From Candidatus Limnocylindrales bacterium (GTDB lineage Bacteria > Desulfobacterota > Binatia > UBA1149 > CAITLU01): a DNA stretch of 64,000 bases. Positions 33,609 through 43,254 of the stretch are shown piece after piece. Position numbers and translations under genes: made by a program. How positions within the stretch are numbered: the stretch's first letter is position 1; every line of letters begins with the position of its first letter. Location of the stretch: the NCBI GenBank assembly GCA_035571835.1, contig DATNBU010000018.1:1-64000 (forward strand), written 5' to 3'. Under the pieces are notes generated by a model that saw nothing but the letters and a program-made list of their open reading frames with translations, searched no databases and was not told the DNA's origin.

Positions 33609-33727
33609 TGAAGTTCCCCTTCGCGAACGAGTACGGGCGCGGCGCCGGCCGTCATGCGGGCTGCGGCGATTCTGTACCCGTCGGAAGGGAGTTTAGGGAT
33701 CGAAGGGCTGCGCGGATAGACGGGAGT

Positions 33728-33753
33728 TGCACGCGCGCAGATCTACGCGTGTG
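33728..33753 (-). promoter_or_regulatory. Stress-island motif upstream of DUF1328-like gene
   Basis: Read on the minus strand: CACACGCGTAGATCTGCGCG. It closely matches the site upstream of sodB (TACGCGTAGTTCTGCGCTC) in the first half; the CTTACC-like second half is weak. Confidence 0.5.
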
Positions 33754-33755
33754 CG

Positions 33756-34058
33756 TCAGTCGGTGTTTTTCTCGATCGCGACGATCGGTGCGTCGGTGAA
33801 GAGATAACGGCGCAGCATGCCGTCGAAGTGGGCGTCGTGGCGCCGGATCCATTCGAGCAGCATCGTCGCGTGCTCGATCTCTTCGTGTTTGTTGTGGAGA
33901 AGCACTTCCTTGAGCTGCGGGTCCGAGCACGCGTCGGCACGCTGCTGGTACCAGTCGATCGCTTCCCATTCCTCCATGAGGCTGACGATCGCGCGGTGCA
34001 TGTTGCGCGTGTCTTCGGAAAGAACCTCTACGGCTTCGTGGAAGCCCGTATTCGCCAT
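33756..34058 (-). CDS. Encapsulated-ferritin-like protein (EncFtn family)
   Basis: This 100-residue two-helix ferritin-like protein matches EncFtn: NMHRAIVSLMEEWEAIDWYQQR, HNKHEEIEHATMLLEWIRRHD and YLFTDAPI. The Glu residues in MEEWEAIDW and the Glu/His in HEEIEHA are the ferroxidase ligands; two chains make one site. It should oxidise Fe(II). The C-terminus ends 14 residues after the fold, without the LTVGSLRR-type encapsulin-targeting peptide, and no encapsulin shell gene is within the window. It is 23 bp downstream of the DUF3309 gene and probably co-transcribed with it. Confidence 0.85.
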   Translation of the reverse strand: MANTGFHEAVEVLSEDTRNMHRAIVSLMEEWEAIDWYQQRADACSDPQLKEVLLHNKHEEIEHATMLLEWIRRHDAHFDGMLRRYLFTDAPIVAIEKNTD

Positions 34059-34081
34059 GGGGAGAGTGCTCGCGATGCCGG

Positions 34082-34231
34082 CTACAGACGGCCAGTCAGC
34101 AGGAGCACGACCACGACGATGAGCGCGACACCGCCAAAGCCGGACGGGCCGTAGCCGAGGTTATGATAGCCCCAGTTCGGCAGTCCACCGATCACGAGAA
34201 GAAGAAGAATGATGAGCAGGAGATTGGACAT
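34082..34231 (-). CDS. DUF3309 small membrane protein
   Basis: This 49-residue protein has the full DUF3309 pattern: LLLIILLLLVIGGLPNW, YGPSGFGG and VVVVLLLTGRL, i.e. two transmembrane helices joined by a Gly/Tyr-rich loop. ATG 34231 has GAGAGAA upstream. It probably forms an operon with the EncFtn-like gene. Confidence 0.85.
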   Translation of the reverse strand: MSNLLLIILLLLVIGGLPNWGYHNLGYGPSGFGGVALIVVVVLLLTGRL

Positions 34232-34303
34232 GTTGTGTTCTCTCTTTGCGTGCAGACTCTGCCGCGCGCGCTTCATCTTCTTTTTACCGATCTTCGATGC
34301 GAT

Positions 34304-34342
34304 CCGGTAGATCGTAGTACTACTCACGTAGTTCTACGTACG
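34304..34342. promoter_or_regulatory. Bidirectional stress-island motif between DUF3309 and ndvB-like gene
   Basis: Minus-strand reading (34304-34330): TACGTGAGTAG, TAC, TACG, ATCTACCGG, one of the best consensus matches, 73 bp before the DUF3309 start. Plus-strand reading (34322-34342): CTCACGTAGTTCTACGTACG, directly before the glucan synthase start. The arms overlap. Confidence 0.65.
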
Positions 34343-34364
34343 TCATTCACGCACGAAAAAAGGC

Positions 34365-37300
34365 GTGAGAGATTGCATCGACAACGCCCGCCGCAGCCAT
34401 TACAACAGCGGACGGCATGAGTGCATCACGGCATTCAGGGAAACGTCGGATCTGAAGAATCTTCGTCTACTACTGGAACGCACACTCCGACGTACCGCCG
34501 CGGACGCCGCGGATCCCGAAGACCTGATTCGAAGCGAGCTCTTCAGCATCGAGCGGCTCGAGCAGCACGCCGAAACTCTTGCCGCCGCCCAGCACGTGAC
34601 GACGCGCCCCACCGGCGAACGCCGGCTCGCACCGCGGCTGCGCGACAACGGACGTGTGCTGCTGGCAGCCTACCGCACGATCGGCGAGACCATTCGCGAG
34701 GAACGTGCGATCACGCCGGCCGCAGAATGGCTGGTCGACAACTTCCACGTCGTCGAAGAACAGATCCGCGAAATTCGCGACGACATGCCGGCAGGTTTCT
34801 ACAGGGAGCTGCCGAAACTCTCGGACGGGCCGCTCGCGGGGTATCCGCGCGTATTCGGCCTCGCGTGGGGATTCGTCGCGCACACCGACAGTCTTTTCGA
34901 TCCGGAGACGCTGCGCCGCTTCGTCGGTGCGTACCAGCGCGTCCAGCCGCTGACGATCGGCGAGCTGTGGGCAGTGGCCATCACCCTGCGCGTCGTGCTC
35001 GTGGAAAATCTTCGCCGCGCGGCCGACCGCATCGTCACGAGTCGAATTTCCCGCCAGGACGCCGACGCCGCTGCCAATCGTCTTCTCGGAGTGGGCTGCA
35101 CCGCAGAATCCGCAACCAACGTTCTGCGTCGCTTCGAGCATGTCCGCCTGCGCGCCGCGTTTGCCGTGCAGCTCGTCCAGCGGCTGCGCGATCAGGATCC
35201 GGATGTCACGCCGGCGCTGCGCTGGCTCGACGAAAAGCTTGCGGCCCAGGGGACGACCGCCGACGAAATCGTTCGCGAGGAGCACCAGCTTCAGGGTGCG
35301 ATGAACGTGACGGTGCGCAACATCATCACCAGCATGCACCTGATGTCGGATGTCGACTGGGCCGATCTGTTCGAGGCCATCAGCCTGGTCGATGCCGAGT
35401 TGCGCGCGGGAAGCGACTTTGCCGCCATGGATTTCGCGACGCGTGATCGATACCGCCACGAGATCGAATCGCTCGCGCGCGGATCCCGCCACTCGGAGCT
35501 CGATGTCGCGCGCCGCGCGATGAGCGCGGCTAATGCGGTGTCGCATCTCGACGTCGCCGACGCTGTCGAACGCGGCCGTCATCAGGATTCCGGTTATCAT
35601 CTGATTGGCGGCGGCCGCACGGTCTTCGAACGCACGCTCGCATTCCGGGTGCCGCCGCACGAGTGGCTGCCTCGCGCGTACCGCGCCGCCGGCATCGCCG
35701 GCTATCTCGGCACGGCGGCGATTCTGACCGCCACTCTTCTTCTGCCCGCAGTGCTCGGCGTCGCGTCCTACGGCGTCGACCGATGGATGCTCGCGCTGCT
35801 TGCGGTGCTTGGCCTCGTGCCGGCGACCGATGCTGCATTCGCGCTGCTCAACCGCCACGTCGCGGCGCGTTTCGGCGCGTCGAGGCTGCCCGCTCTCGAG
35901 CTCGAGGACGGCATACCGCCGGAGCTGCGCACCATGGTGGTCGTTCCGACGCTGCTGACGACACCGGCGGAGATCGGCGAGCAGATCGAACGGCTCGAGG
36001 TCCGCCATCTTGCCAGCGGTGAGGAAGATCTGCGTTTCGCGTTGCTGTCCGACTGGACGGACGCCGCGCACGAGAGCGAGCCGGGCGACGAAATACTCGT
36101 CGCCTCCGCCGCTGCGGCCATCGATGTTCTCAACCAGCGCTATCCGCCTGCAGCGGACGGCAAGCGGTTCCTGCTCCTGCACCGCCGCAGGGTCTGGAAT
36201 GCGGGCGAAGGCGTGTGGATGGGCTGGGAGCGCAAGCGCGGCAAGCTGCACGAGCTCAACCGGCTGCTTCGCGGCGCGCTCGACACCACGTTCGTCGCGA
36301 TCGGCGGCATCGCGCCGTCTGTGCCCGGCGGCGTGCGCTACGTGATCACGCTCGACGCCGACACGCGCCTTCCACGCGAAGCGGCGCGGCGACTGGTCGG
36401 CAAGATGGCCCATCCGCTCAACCGTCCGCGCCTCGATCTGCGCAGCGGACGCGTGGTGGACGGCTATGCGGTGCTGCAGCCGCGCGTGATCCCGTCGTTT
36501 CCGATCGGCGGCGAAGGATCGATCTTCCAGCGCGTGTTCTCCGGTCCGGGCGGGATCGATCCGTACGCGTCGGCTGTCTCCGACGTGTATCAGGACCTTT
36601 TCGGCGAAGGCTCGTTTACCGGCAAGGGAATCTACGACGTCGACGTCTTCGAGGCCGCACTCGAAGGCCGCATCCCCGAAAACGCCGTGCTCAGCCACGA
36701 TCTTCTCGAGGGCGTGTTCGCCAGGGCGGGCCTGGTTTCCGACATCGAAGTCGTCGAAGAGTTTCCGTCGCGCTACGACGTAGCCGCTGCCAGGCAGCAT
36801 CGCTGGGCACGCGGGGACTGGCAGCTTCTGCCGTGGATCATTGGGAAGGGGCGCGCGGCGACGCGCGACGGGAAGGCGCGCGCGGCGACGCGCGACGGGC
36901 ACGGTAGCGCGGCAACGCGCGACGGCGATTCCGCGCGTGCGGCGATTCCGGTGATCGGACGCTGGAAGATGCTCGACAACCTGCGCCGTACGCTGTCCGC
37001 GCCGGCCGCGTTCCTCGCGCTCGCCGCCGGCTGGATGATGCCGCGTCACGCGGCAACGCTGTGGACGGGATGCGTGCTTGCGCTACTCGCGGTTCCCGCG
37101 GTCCTGCCGTTACTCGCCGGCATCGTTCCGAGGCGGGCCGGCATCTCCAAGCGAAGTCATCTGCGCTCGATCGCTGCCGATCTCGAGCTCGCGCTGCTGC
37201 AGACGGCATTCCTGGTCACGCTGCTCGCGCACCAGACGTGGCTGATGGCCGACGCGATCGTGCGTACGCTGCTCCGACTCGTCGTCAGTCACCGGCGCAT

Positions 37301-40300
37301 GCTCGAATGGCTGACGGCTGCGCAGGCGAAGTTCAGCCTGCCGCTCGATGTTCCCGGGTTTTATCTGCGCATGGCCGGCGGCGTCGGGCTCGCTGCTGCT
37401 GTCGCATTGCTGGTGCTCTCGGGCGGGCACGGCGCGGCGCCGGTCGCGTTGCCGTTCGTCGCGCTGTGGGCCTTGTCGCCGGTCGTCGCGCAGTGGGCGA
37501 GCCGTCCGCCGGACGTCTTCGGCGCCGGCCAGCTCGACGGGGCCGATCGCATTGCACTGAGGATGGTTGCGCGGCGTACGTGGCGCTTTTTCGAGACGTT
37601 CGTCACCGGCGCCGATCACATGCTTCCGCCGGACAATTTCCAGGAGATTCCGAATCCGGCCACCGCGCACCGGACGTCTCCGACCAACCTCGGCCTGTAT
37701 CTGCTGTCGGTCGCGGCCGCGCGCGACTTCGGGTGGTCGGGACTCGTCGAGACGGTCGAGCGGCTCGAAGCGACGCTTGGGGCCATGGACCGCCTCGAGC
37801 GGTTTCGCGGCCACTTCTTCAACTGGTACGCGACCGAAGACCTGCGCACGCTCAGCCCGAAGTACGTCTCGTCGGTCGACAGCGGCAACCTCGCCGGGCA
37901 TCTGCTCGCGATCGCGAGCACGTGCCGCGAGATGCTCGTCCGGCCGGTCGTCGATGGGCAATGTTTCGCCGGAATTGCCGATGCGCTGAGGCTTGCGACC
38001 GAAGCGCTCGGCCAGCTGACCGGGAATCGCCACACGCAGATCGTCACCCGCAAGCATCTCGACGATGCGCTGGCGAACCTCGCGTCGCTGCTCGACAGCC
38101 CGCAGCCGCAGGCGCCGTCGGACGTGCTCGCTCATCTGACCCGGCTCGGCGTGCAGGCGGACATCGTCGCCGACATCGCGCGAACCTGGACCGCGGAGCG
38201 AAACGACGGAGCAGGTACGGATTTCCTGTTCTGGGTGGACGCGGTCCGTGCGTCGATTACGAGTCACACCCGCGACCTGGATCTTCTGATGCCGCGACGG
38301 ACGCTGAGCGCTTCAGCCGGTGCAGCCCGCACAAGCTTGCCGCTCGTTGCCGATTCGCACGGCGACGCTTTCGACCGCGAGTCGATTCCGACGCTCGCTG
38401 ATGTTGCCGATCTTGCCGACGGCTGCGGCGGCTGTGGCGGCTGCGAGGCGGCGCGCTCGCTCGAGCGGCGCGTGACGGCGCTTTCCGACCTCGCCAGGCA
38501 GCTGTTCGACCGCATGGAATTCGGATTCCTCCTCGATCCTGCGCGCAACCTTCTTTCGATCGGCTACCAGGTGGCCGAGGGCAAGCTCGATACCAACTGC
38601 TACGACCTGCTCGCTTCCGAAGCGCGGCTCGCGAGCTTCATCGCCATTGCCAAGGGCGACCTTCCGGTGCGGCACTGGTTCCGTCTCGGCCGCTCGCTGA
38701 CGCCCGTGGATCGCGGATCCGCTCTCGTCTCGTGGTCGGGTTCGATGTTCGAGTATCTGATGCCGTCGCTCGTGATGCGCGCGGCAACCGGAAGCCTGCT
38801 CGAGCAGACCAGCCGCCTCATCGTGCGCAGGCAGGTCCGCTACGGCAGCGATCGCGGCGTGCCGTGGGGAGTTTCCGAGTCGGCGTACAACGCGCGCGAC
38901 CTCGAGTTCACTTACCAGTACTCGAACTTCGGCGTGCCGGGGCTCGGTCTCAAGCGCGGGCTGAGCGAGGACGTCGTCGTCGCTCCGTATGCAACCGCGC
39001 TGGCCACCATGGTCGATCCCGCCGGCGCCGTGAAGAACTTTGCCCGTCTTGCGGATGCGGGAGCATGCGGCCGCTACGGCTACTACGAAGCCCTCGATTA
39101 CACGCCGACTCGCCTGCCCGAGGGCAAACCGGTGGCGATCGTCCAGGCGTACATGGCCCATCACCAGGGCATGACGATTCTCGCCATCGCCAATGCGCTC
39201 CACGACGGCGAGATGCGTACGCGTTTCCACGCGGACGCGATGGTGCAGGCGACCGAGCTTCTGCTTCAGGAGCGCACGCCGCGCGACGTCGCCGTCTCAC
39301 GGCCGCGCGCGGAGGAGGTCCACGTTGCTTCCGACGTGCGCGAGTTGGTTCCTCCGATGGTGCGCCGGTTCCGTTCGGCGCACGACCGCATTCCGCGCAC
39401 GCACCTGCTTTCGAACGGCCGCTATGCCGTGATGCTGACAGCCGCCGGCTCCGGCTCGAGCCGTTGCGGCGATCTTGCGGTGACGCGCTGGCGCGAGGAC
39501 GTGACGTGCGACGCGTGGGGTTCCTACGTCTTCCTGCGCGACCGCATCGATGGCACAGTGTGGTCCGCCGGCTACCAGCCGACCGCGGTCGACGCCGACA
39601 GCTACAACGTGTCGTTCTCCGAAGATCGCGCCGAGATCACGAGGCGCGACGGAACCATCCGCACCACGCTCGAGATTTCGGTCTCGTCCGAGGCCGACGG
39701 CGAAGTCCGGCGGGTCTCGCTCGCCAACCTCGGCAACCGCACGCGCGAAATCGAGGTGACTTCCTATGCCGAGATCGTGCTGTCGACCGCAGCCGCCGAT
39801 CTTGCGCATCCGGCGTTCTCCAAGCTGTTCGTCGAGACGGAATACGTCGAGGCGGTCGGCGCGCTGCTGGCCACGCGGCGTCCGCGCTCGCCCGGCGATC
39901 CCCAGGTCTGGGCGGCGCACCTGGCCGTCGTCGAAGGCGAAAGCATCGGGGCACACGAATTCGAAACCGATCGTGCGCGCTTTCTCGGTCGCGGGCGCAC
40001 GATCCGCACGCCGGTGGCGATCGAAAACGGCGCGTCGCTCGGCGGCACGGTCGGCACCGTGCTCGATCCGGTCTTCAGCCTGCGGCGGTCGGTGCGCATC
40101 CCGCCGGGTACCACGGCGCGAATCGCATTCTGGACATTGATTGCGCCCACCCGCAGCGAGGCGATCGATCTCGCCGACAAGCACCACGATGCGACCGGCT
40201 ACGAACGCGCGGTCACGCTCGCGTGGACGCAGGCGCAGGTGCAGCTCCATCATCTCGGCATCGGCCCGGATGAAGCGCAGTACTTCCAGCGCCTCGCCAA

Positions 40301-43235
40301 CCACGTGCTGTACTCGAATTCGACGCTGCGGCCTTCGTCCGAGGCGCTCGCGCGCAACGGCCTCGGTCAGAACGCATTGTGGCCGCACGGCATTTCCGGG
40401 GATCTGCCGATCGTGCTGGTGCGCATCGACGACGTCGGAAATGTCGAGCTCGTGCGCCAGATCCTTCGTGCGCATGCGTACTGGCGCATCAAGCGCCTGT
40501 GCGTCGACATCGTGATCCTCAACGAGCGGCCGTCGACGTACCTCGCGGACCTGCAGGGATCGCTCGAAGCGATCGTGCGCGCCGGCCATCTCGAAGGCGA
40601 TGCCGCATGCGGAACTGTTTACCTTCTGCGAGCCGAGCAGATTTCGGTGGAAGTGCGAACGTTGCTCGCGAGCGCGGCCAGAGTCGTGCTGCGCGGCAGG
40701 CGCGGAAGCCTGTTCACGCAGCTCCAGCAGGCCGAAGATGCGCAGCCGGCGGTCGTGCGTGCGCTGCCGGCTCCGCCTGCTCGTGCGATCGTGCACGTAC
40801 CGCAAAGCACGGACCGGCGCGCGCCCGACCTCGAGTACTTCAATGGACTCGGCGGGTTCGACGACGACGCGCGCGAATACGTCACGGTTCTCGGCGACCG
40901 GCAGTGGACGCCCGCCCCGTGGATCAACGTGATCGCCAACCCGTCGTTCGGTTTCCAGGCGTCGGTCGAAGGCGCCGGCTACACGTGGTCGCTCAACAGC
41001 CACGAAAACCAGATCACGCCGTGGTCGAACGATCCGGTCGCGAGCCCGCCGGGCGAGGTGCTCTACGTCCGCGACGAAGACAGCGGTGTGCTGTGGTCGC
41101 CGACGGCGCTGCCGATTCGCGACCATGGATCCTACGTGTGCCGCCACGGTCAGGGCTACACCCGCTTCGAGCACGACGCGCACGGCATCGCGCTCGAGCT
41201 CGTGCAGTACGTGCCGGTGGCCGACCCGGTCAAGATCTCGCGGCTCGTGCTCCGCAATCACACCGGCAAGACCCGGCGTCTGTCGATTACGGCCTACGTC
41301 GAATGGGTTCTTGCGGCCACGCGCACGGCAGCTTCGCCGCACCTCGTCACCGAAATCGATGGCAGCACCGGTGCGCTCATGGCGCGCAACTGCTGGCGCA
41401 CGGAATTCGGTGAACGCGTCGCCTTTGCCGATCTCGGCGGGCGGCAGCTTTCGTGGACGGGTGACCGCGGCGAATTTCTCGGTCGCAACGGCGCGCTCGA
41501 CCGGCCCGCCGCACTGGCCGGCGGCGAGCCGCTTTCGAATCGTACCGGTGCGGGCCTGGATTCCTGCGCAGCGCTGCAGGGGCGGATCGAGCTCAAGCCC
41601 GGCGAGCAGGCCGAGCTCGTCTTCACGCTCGGCGAAGCCGGAAGTGCTGCGGAAGCCCGCGTCCTCGTCGAGCGTTACCGGAACATCGATCTCGACGACG
41701 TGCTGCGCACGGTGATCCGGTCCTGGGACGACATCCTCGGCCGCGTCGAAGTGCGCACGCCCGACCGGGCGATGGACATCCTTCTGAACCGCTGGCTGCT
41801 CTACCAGACGCTCGCCTGCCGGATATGGGCGCGGGCCGGTTTCTATCAGGCAAGCGGAGCGTACGGATTTCGCGATCAGCTGCAGGACGTGATGGCGATC
41901 GCGTCTACGCGGCCCGACGTCGCACGCGAGCAGATCGTCCGCGCCGCAGGCCGGCAGTTCCTCGAAGGCGACGTGCAGCACTGGTGGATGCCGGCCGCCG
42001 GACAGGGCGTGCGAACGCACGTCTCCGACGACAGGCTCTGGCTGCCATACGTGGCGGCGCACTACATCGAAGTGACGGGCGACGCGGGGATCCTGGACGA
42101 ACGCGTCGCGTTCCTCGAGGGCGCCACTCTCGGCAAGGACGAGGCCGATGCGTACTTCCATCCGATTGCATCCGACGTCGAGGCGACAGTCTTCGAGCAC
42201 TGCGTGCGCGCGATCGAATGCAGTCTTTCGGTCGGTGCGCACGGCCTGCCGCTGATGGGCGGCGGGGACTGGAACGACGGCATGAACCGCGTCGGCGCCG
42301 GCGGCAGCGGCGAAAGCGTGTGGCTCGGCTGGTTCCTCGGAGCGACGCTGTCGTCGTTCGCACCTCTGGCCGATGCGCGCGGAGAGCGGGCACGCGCGGC
42401 GGCATGGCGAGAGCACGCTGCGGCTCTGGCGACTGCGCTCGAGCGCGAAGCGTGGGACGGAGCGTGGTACCGGCGGGGCTATTTCGACGACGGCACGCCG
42501 CTCGGCAGCTCAATCAGCAACGAGTGCCGCATCGACTCGATCGCGCAGTCGTGGGCAGTGATGTCGCGGATGGCGGATCCGTCGCATGCGGCTCTCGCGA
42601 TGGCTGCCGTCGACCAGCACCTCGTCCGTCGCGACGACAAGCTCGCGCCGCTTTTCACTCCGCCGTTCGACCACACCGACCACGATCCCGGTTACATCAA
42701 GGGATACCCCCCGGGCATTCGCGAGAACGGGGGGCAGTATACGCACGCTGCAGCATGGTCGGTGATTGCGTTCGCCGAGCTTGGCGACGGCGACAAGGCA
42801 GCCGGGCTGTTCTCACTGCTCAACCCGATCCTGCACGCGAACACCCGCTCCGGCGTGCACCGTTACAAAGTCGAGCCGTACGTGATGCCGGCCGATGTGT
42901 ACTCCGTGCCGCCGCATGCCGGTCGCGGCGGCTGGACGTGGTACACCGGCTCGGCCGGATGGATGCATCGCGCAGGTCTCGAGTGGATTCTCGGGCTGCG
43001 CGTGCGTGGTTCTGTGCTGCGGATCGAGCCATGCGTGCCGAAGACATGGCCGGAGTATGAGATGGTCTACCGTCACGGATCGGCCCGCTACCAGATCGCC
43101 GTCGAGAATCCTCGCGGTGCCGGTCGCGGCGTGACGCTGGTCGAGATCGACGGCGTCGCTTCCCGAACCGGTGTCGCGGAAATCCCTCTCGTCGATGACG
43201 GCGGAGCTCATCTCGTTCGCGTGGTTCTCGGATGA
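34365..43235 (+). CDS. ndvB: Cyclic beta-1,2-glucan synthase-like protein (NdvB type)
   Basis: This 2956-residue membrane enzyme matches NdvB/Cgs size and order: N-terminal cytoplasmic part, GT84-type domain (LDADTRLPREAARRL near residue 665), membrane helices (about 430-480, 895-940 and 975-1040), a glucoamylase-like domain (about 1500-1620: GVSESAYNARDLEFTYQYS and YMAHHQGM), two beta-sandwich glycosyltransferase-36 regions, and a GH94 phosphorylase-like C-terminal domain with GGDWNDGMNRVG (about 2640). It should polymerise UDP-glucose into beta-1,2-glucan for osmotic or envelope stress. Start GTG 34365 is the first in frame, with no clear ribosome site. A GKGRAATRDG tandem insert lies near residue 830. 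No NdvA exporter gene is adjacent. Confidence 0.88.
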   Translation: MRDCIDNARRSHYNSGRHECITAFRETSDLKNLRLLLERTLRRTAADAADPEDLIRSELFSIERLEQHAETLAAAQHVTTRPTGERRLAPRLRDNGRVLLAAYRTIGETIREERAITPAAEWLVDNFHVVEEQIREIRDDMPAGFYRELPKLSDGPLAGYPRVFGLAWGFVAHTDSLFDPETLRRFVGAYQRVQPLTIGELWAVAITLRVVLVENLRRAADRIVTSRISRQDADAAANRLLGVGCTAESATNVLRRFEHVRLRAAFAVQLVQRLRDQDPDVTPALRWLDEKLAAQGTTADEIVREEHQLQGAMNVTVRNIITSMHLMSDVDWADLFEAISLVDAELRAGSDFAAMDFATRDRYRHEIESLARGSRHSELDVARRAMSAANAVSHLDVADAVERGRHQDSGYHLIGGGRTVFERTLAFRVPPHEWLPRAYRAAGIAGYLGTAAILTATLLLPAVLGVASYGVDRWMLALLAVLGLVPATDAAFALLNRHVAARFGASRLPALELEDGIPPELRTMVVVPTLLTTPAEIGEQIERLEVRHLASGEEDLRFALLSDWTDAAHESEPGDEILVASAAAAIDVLNQRYPPAADGKRFLLLHRRRVWNAGEGVWMGWERKRGKLHELNRLLRGALDTTFVAIGGIAPSVPGGVRYVITLDADTRLPREAARRLVGKMAHPLNRPRLDLRSGRVVDGYAVLQPRVIPSFPIGGEGSIFQRVFSGPGGIDPYASAVSDVYQDLFGEGSFTGKGIYDVDVFEAALEGRIPENAVLSHDLLEGVFARAGLVSDIEVVEEFPSRYDVAAARQHRWARGDWQLLPWIIGKGRAATRDGKARAATRDGHGSAATRDGDSARAAIPVIGRWKMLDNLRRTLSAPAAFLALAAGWMMPRHAATLWTGCVLALLAVPAVLPLLAGIVPRRAGISKRSHLRSIAADLELALLQTAFLVTLLAHQTWLMADAIVRTLLRLVVSHRRMLEWLTAAQAKFSLPLDVPGFYLRMAGGVGLAAAVALLVLSGGHGAAPVALPFVALWALSPVVAQWASRPPDVFGAGQLDGADRIALRMVARRTWRFFETFVTGADHMLPPDNFQEIPNPATAHRTSPTNLGLYLLSVAAARDFGWSGLVETVERLEATLGAMDRLERFRGHFFNWYATEDLRTLSPKYVSSVDSGNLAGHLLAIASTCREMLVRPVVDGQCFAGIADALRLATEALGQLTGNRHTQIVTRKHLDDALANLASLLDSPQPQAPSDVLAHLTRLGVQADIVADIARTWTAERNDGAGTDFLFWVDAVRASITSHTRDLDLLMPRRTLSASAGAARTSLPLVADSHGDAFDRESIPTLADVADLADGCGGCGGCEAARSLERRVTALSDLARQLFDRMEFGFLLDPARNLLSIGYQVAEGKLDTNCYDLLASEARLASFIAIAKGDLPVRHWFRLGRSLTPVDRGSALVSWSGSMFEYLMPSLVMRAATGSLLEQTSRLIVRRQVRYGSDRGVPWGVSESAYNARDLEFTYQYSNFGVPGLGLKRGLSEDVVVAPYATALATMVDPAGAVKNFARLADAGACGRYGYYEALDYTPTRLPEGKPVAIVQAYMAHHQGMTILAIANALHDGEMRTRFHADAMVQATELLLQERTPRDVAVSRPRAEEVHVASDVRELVPPMVRRFRSAHDRIPRTHLLSNGRYAVMLTAAGSGSSRCGDLAVTRWREDVTCDAWGSYVFLRDRIDGTVWSAGYQPTAVDADSYNVSFSEDRAEITRRDGTIRTTLEISVSSEADGEVRRVSLANLGNRTREIEVTSYAEIVLSTAAADLAHPAFSKLFVETEYVEAVGALLATRRPRSPGDPQVWAAHLAVVEGESIGAHEFETDRARFLGRGRTIRTPVAIENGASLGGTVGTVLDPVFSLRRSVRIPPGTTARIAFWTLIAPTRSEAIDLADKHHDATGYERAVTLAWTQAQVQLHHLGIGPDEAQYFQRLANHVLYSNSTLRPSSEALARNGLGQNALWPHGISGDLPIVLVRIDDVGNVELVRQILRAHAYWRIKRLCVDIVILNERPSTYLADLQGSLEAIVRAGHLEGDAACGTVYLLRAEQISVEVRTLLASAARVVLRGRRGSLFTQLQQAEDAQPAVVRALPAPPARAIVHVPQSTDRRAPDLEYFNGLGGFDDDAREYVTVLGDRQWTPAPWINVIANPSFGFQASVEGAGYTWSLNSHENQITPWSNDPVASPPGEVLYVRDEDSGVLWSPTALPIRDHGSYVCRHGQGYTRFEHDAHGIALELVQYVPVADPVKISRLVLRNHTGKTRRLSITAYVEWVLAATRTAASPHLVTEIDGSTGALMARNCWRTEFGERVAFADLGGRQLSWTGDRGEFLGRNGALDRPAALAGGEPLSNRTGAGLDSCAALQGRIELKPGEQAELVFTLGEAGSAAEARVLVERYRNIDLDDVLRTVIRSWDDILGRVEVRTPDRAMDILLNRWLLYQTLACRIWARAGFYQASGAYGFRDQLQDVMAIASTRPDVAREQIVRAAGRQFLEGDVQHWWMPAAGQGVRTHVSDDRLWLPYVAAHYIEVTGDAGILDERVAFLEGATLGKDEADAYFHPIASDVEATVFEHCVRAIECSLSVGAHGLPLMGGGDWNDGMNRVGAGGSGESVWLGWFLGATLSSFAPLADARGERARAAAWREHAAALATALEREAWDGAWYRRGYFDDGTPLGSSISNECRIDSIAQSWAVMSRMADPSHAALAMAAVDQHLVRRDDKLAPLFTPPFDHTDHDPGYIKGYPPGIRENGGQYTHAAAWSVIAFAELGDGDKAAGLFSLLNPILHANTRSGVHRYKVEPYVMPADVYSVPPHAGRGGWTWYTGSAGWMHRAGLEWILGLRVRGSVLRIEPCVPKTWPEYEMVYRHGSARYQIAVENPRGAGRGVTLVEIDGVASRTGVAEIPLVDDGGAHLVRVVLG
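36841..36934 (+). repeat. In-frame tandem repeat within the ndvB-like gene
   Basis: The unit GGCGCGCGGCGACGCGCGAC recurs at about 30-bp spacing, giving (K/H)-(A/G)-(R/S)-AATRDG three times. It sits in the loop after the GT84 catalytic region, just before a membrane segment, and is probably absent from typical NdvB proteins. Confidence 0.75.
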
Positions 43236-43254
43236 TCGGCAAGGTGAAAGCGAA

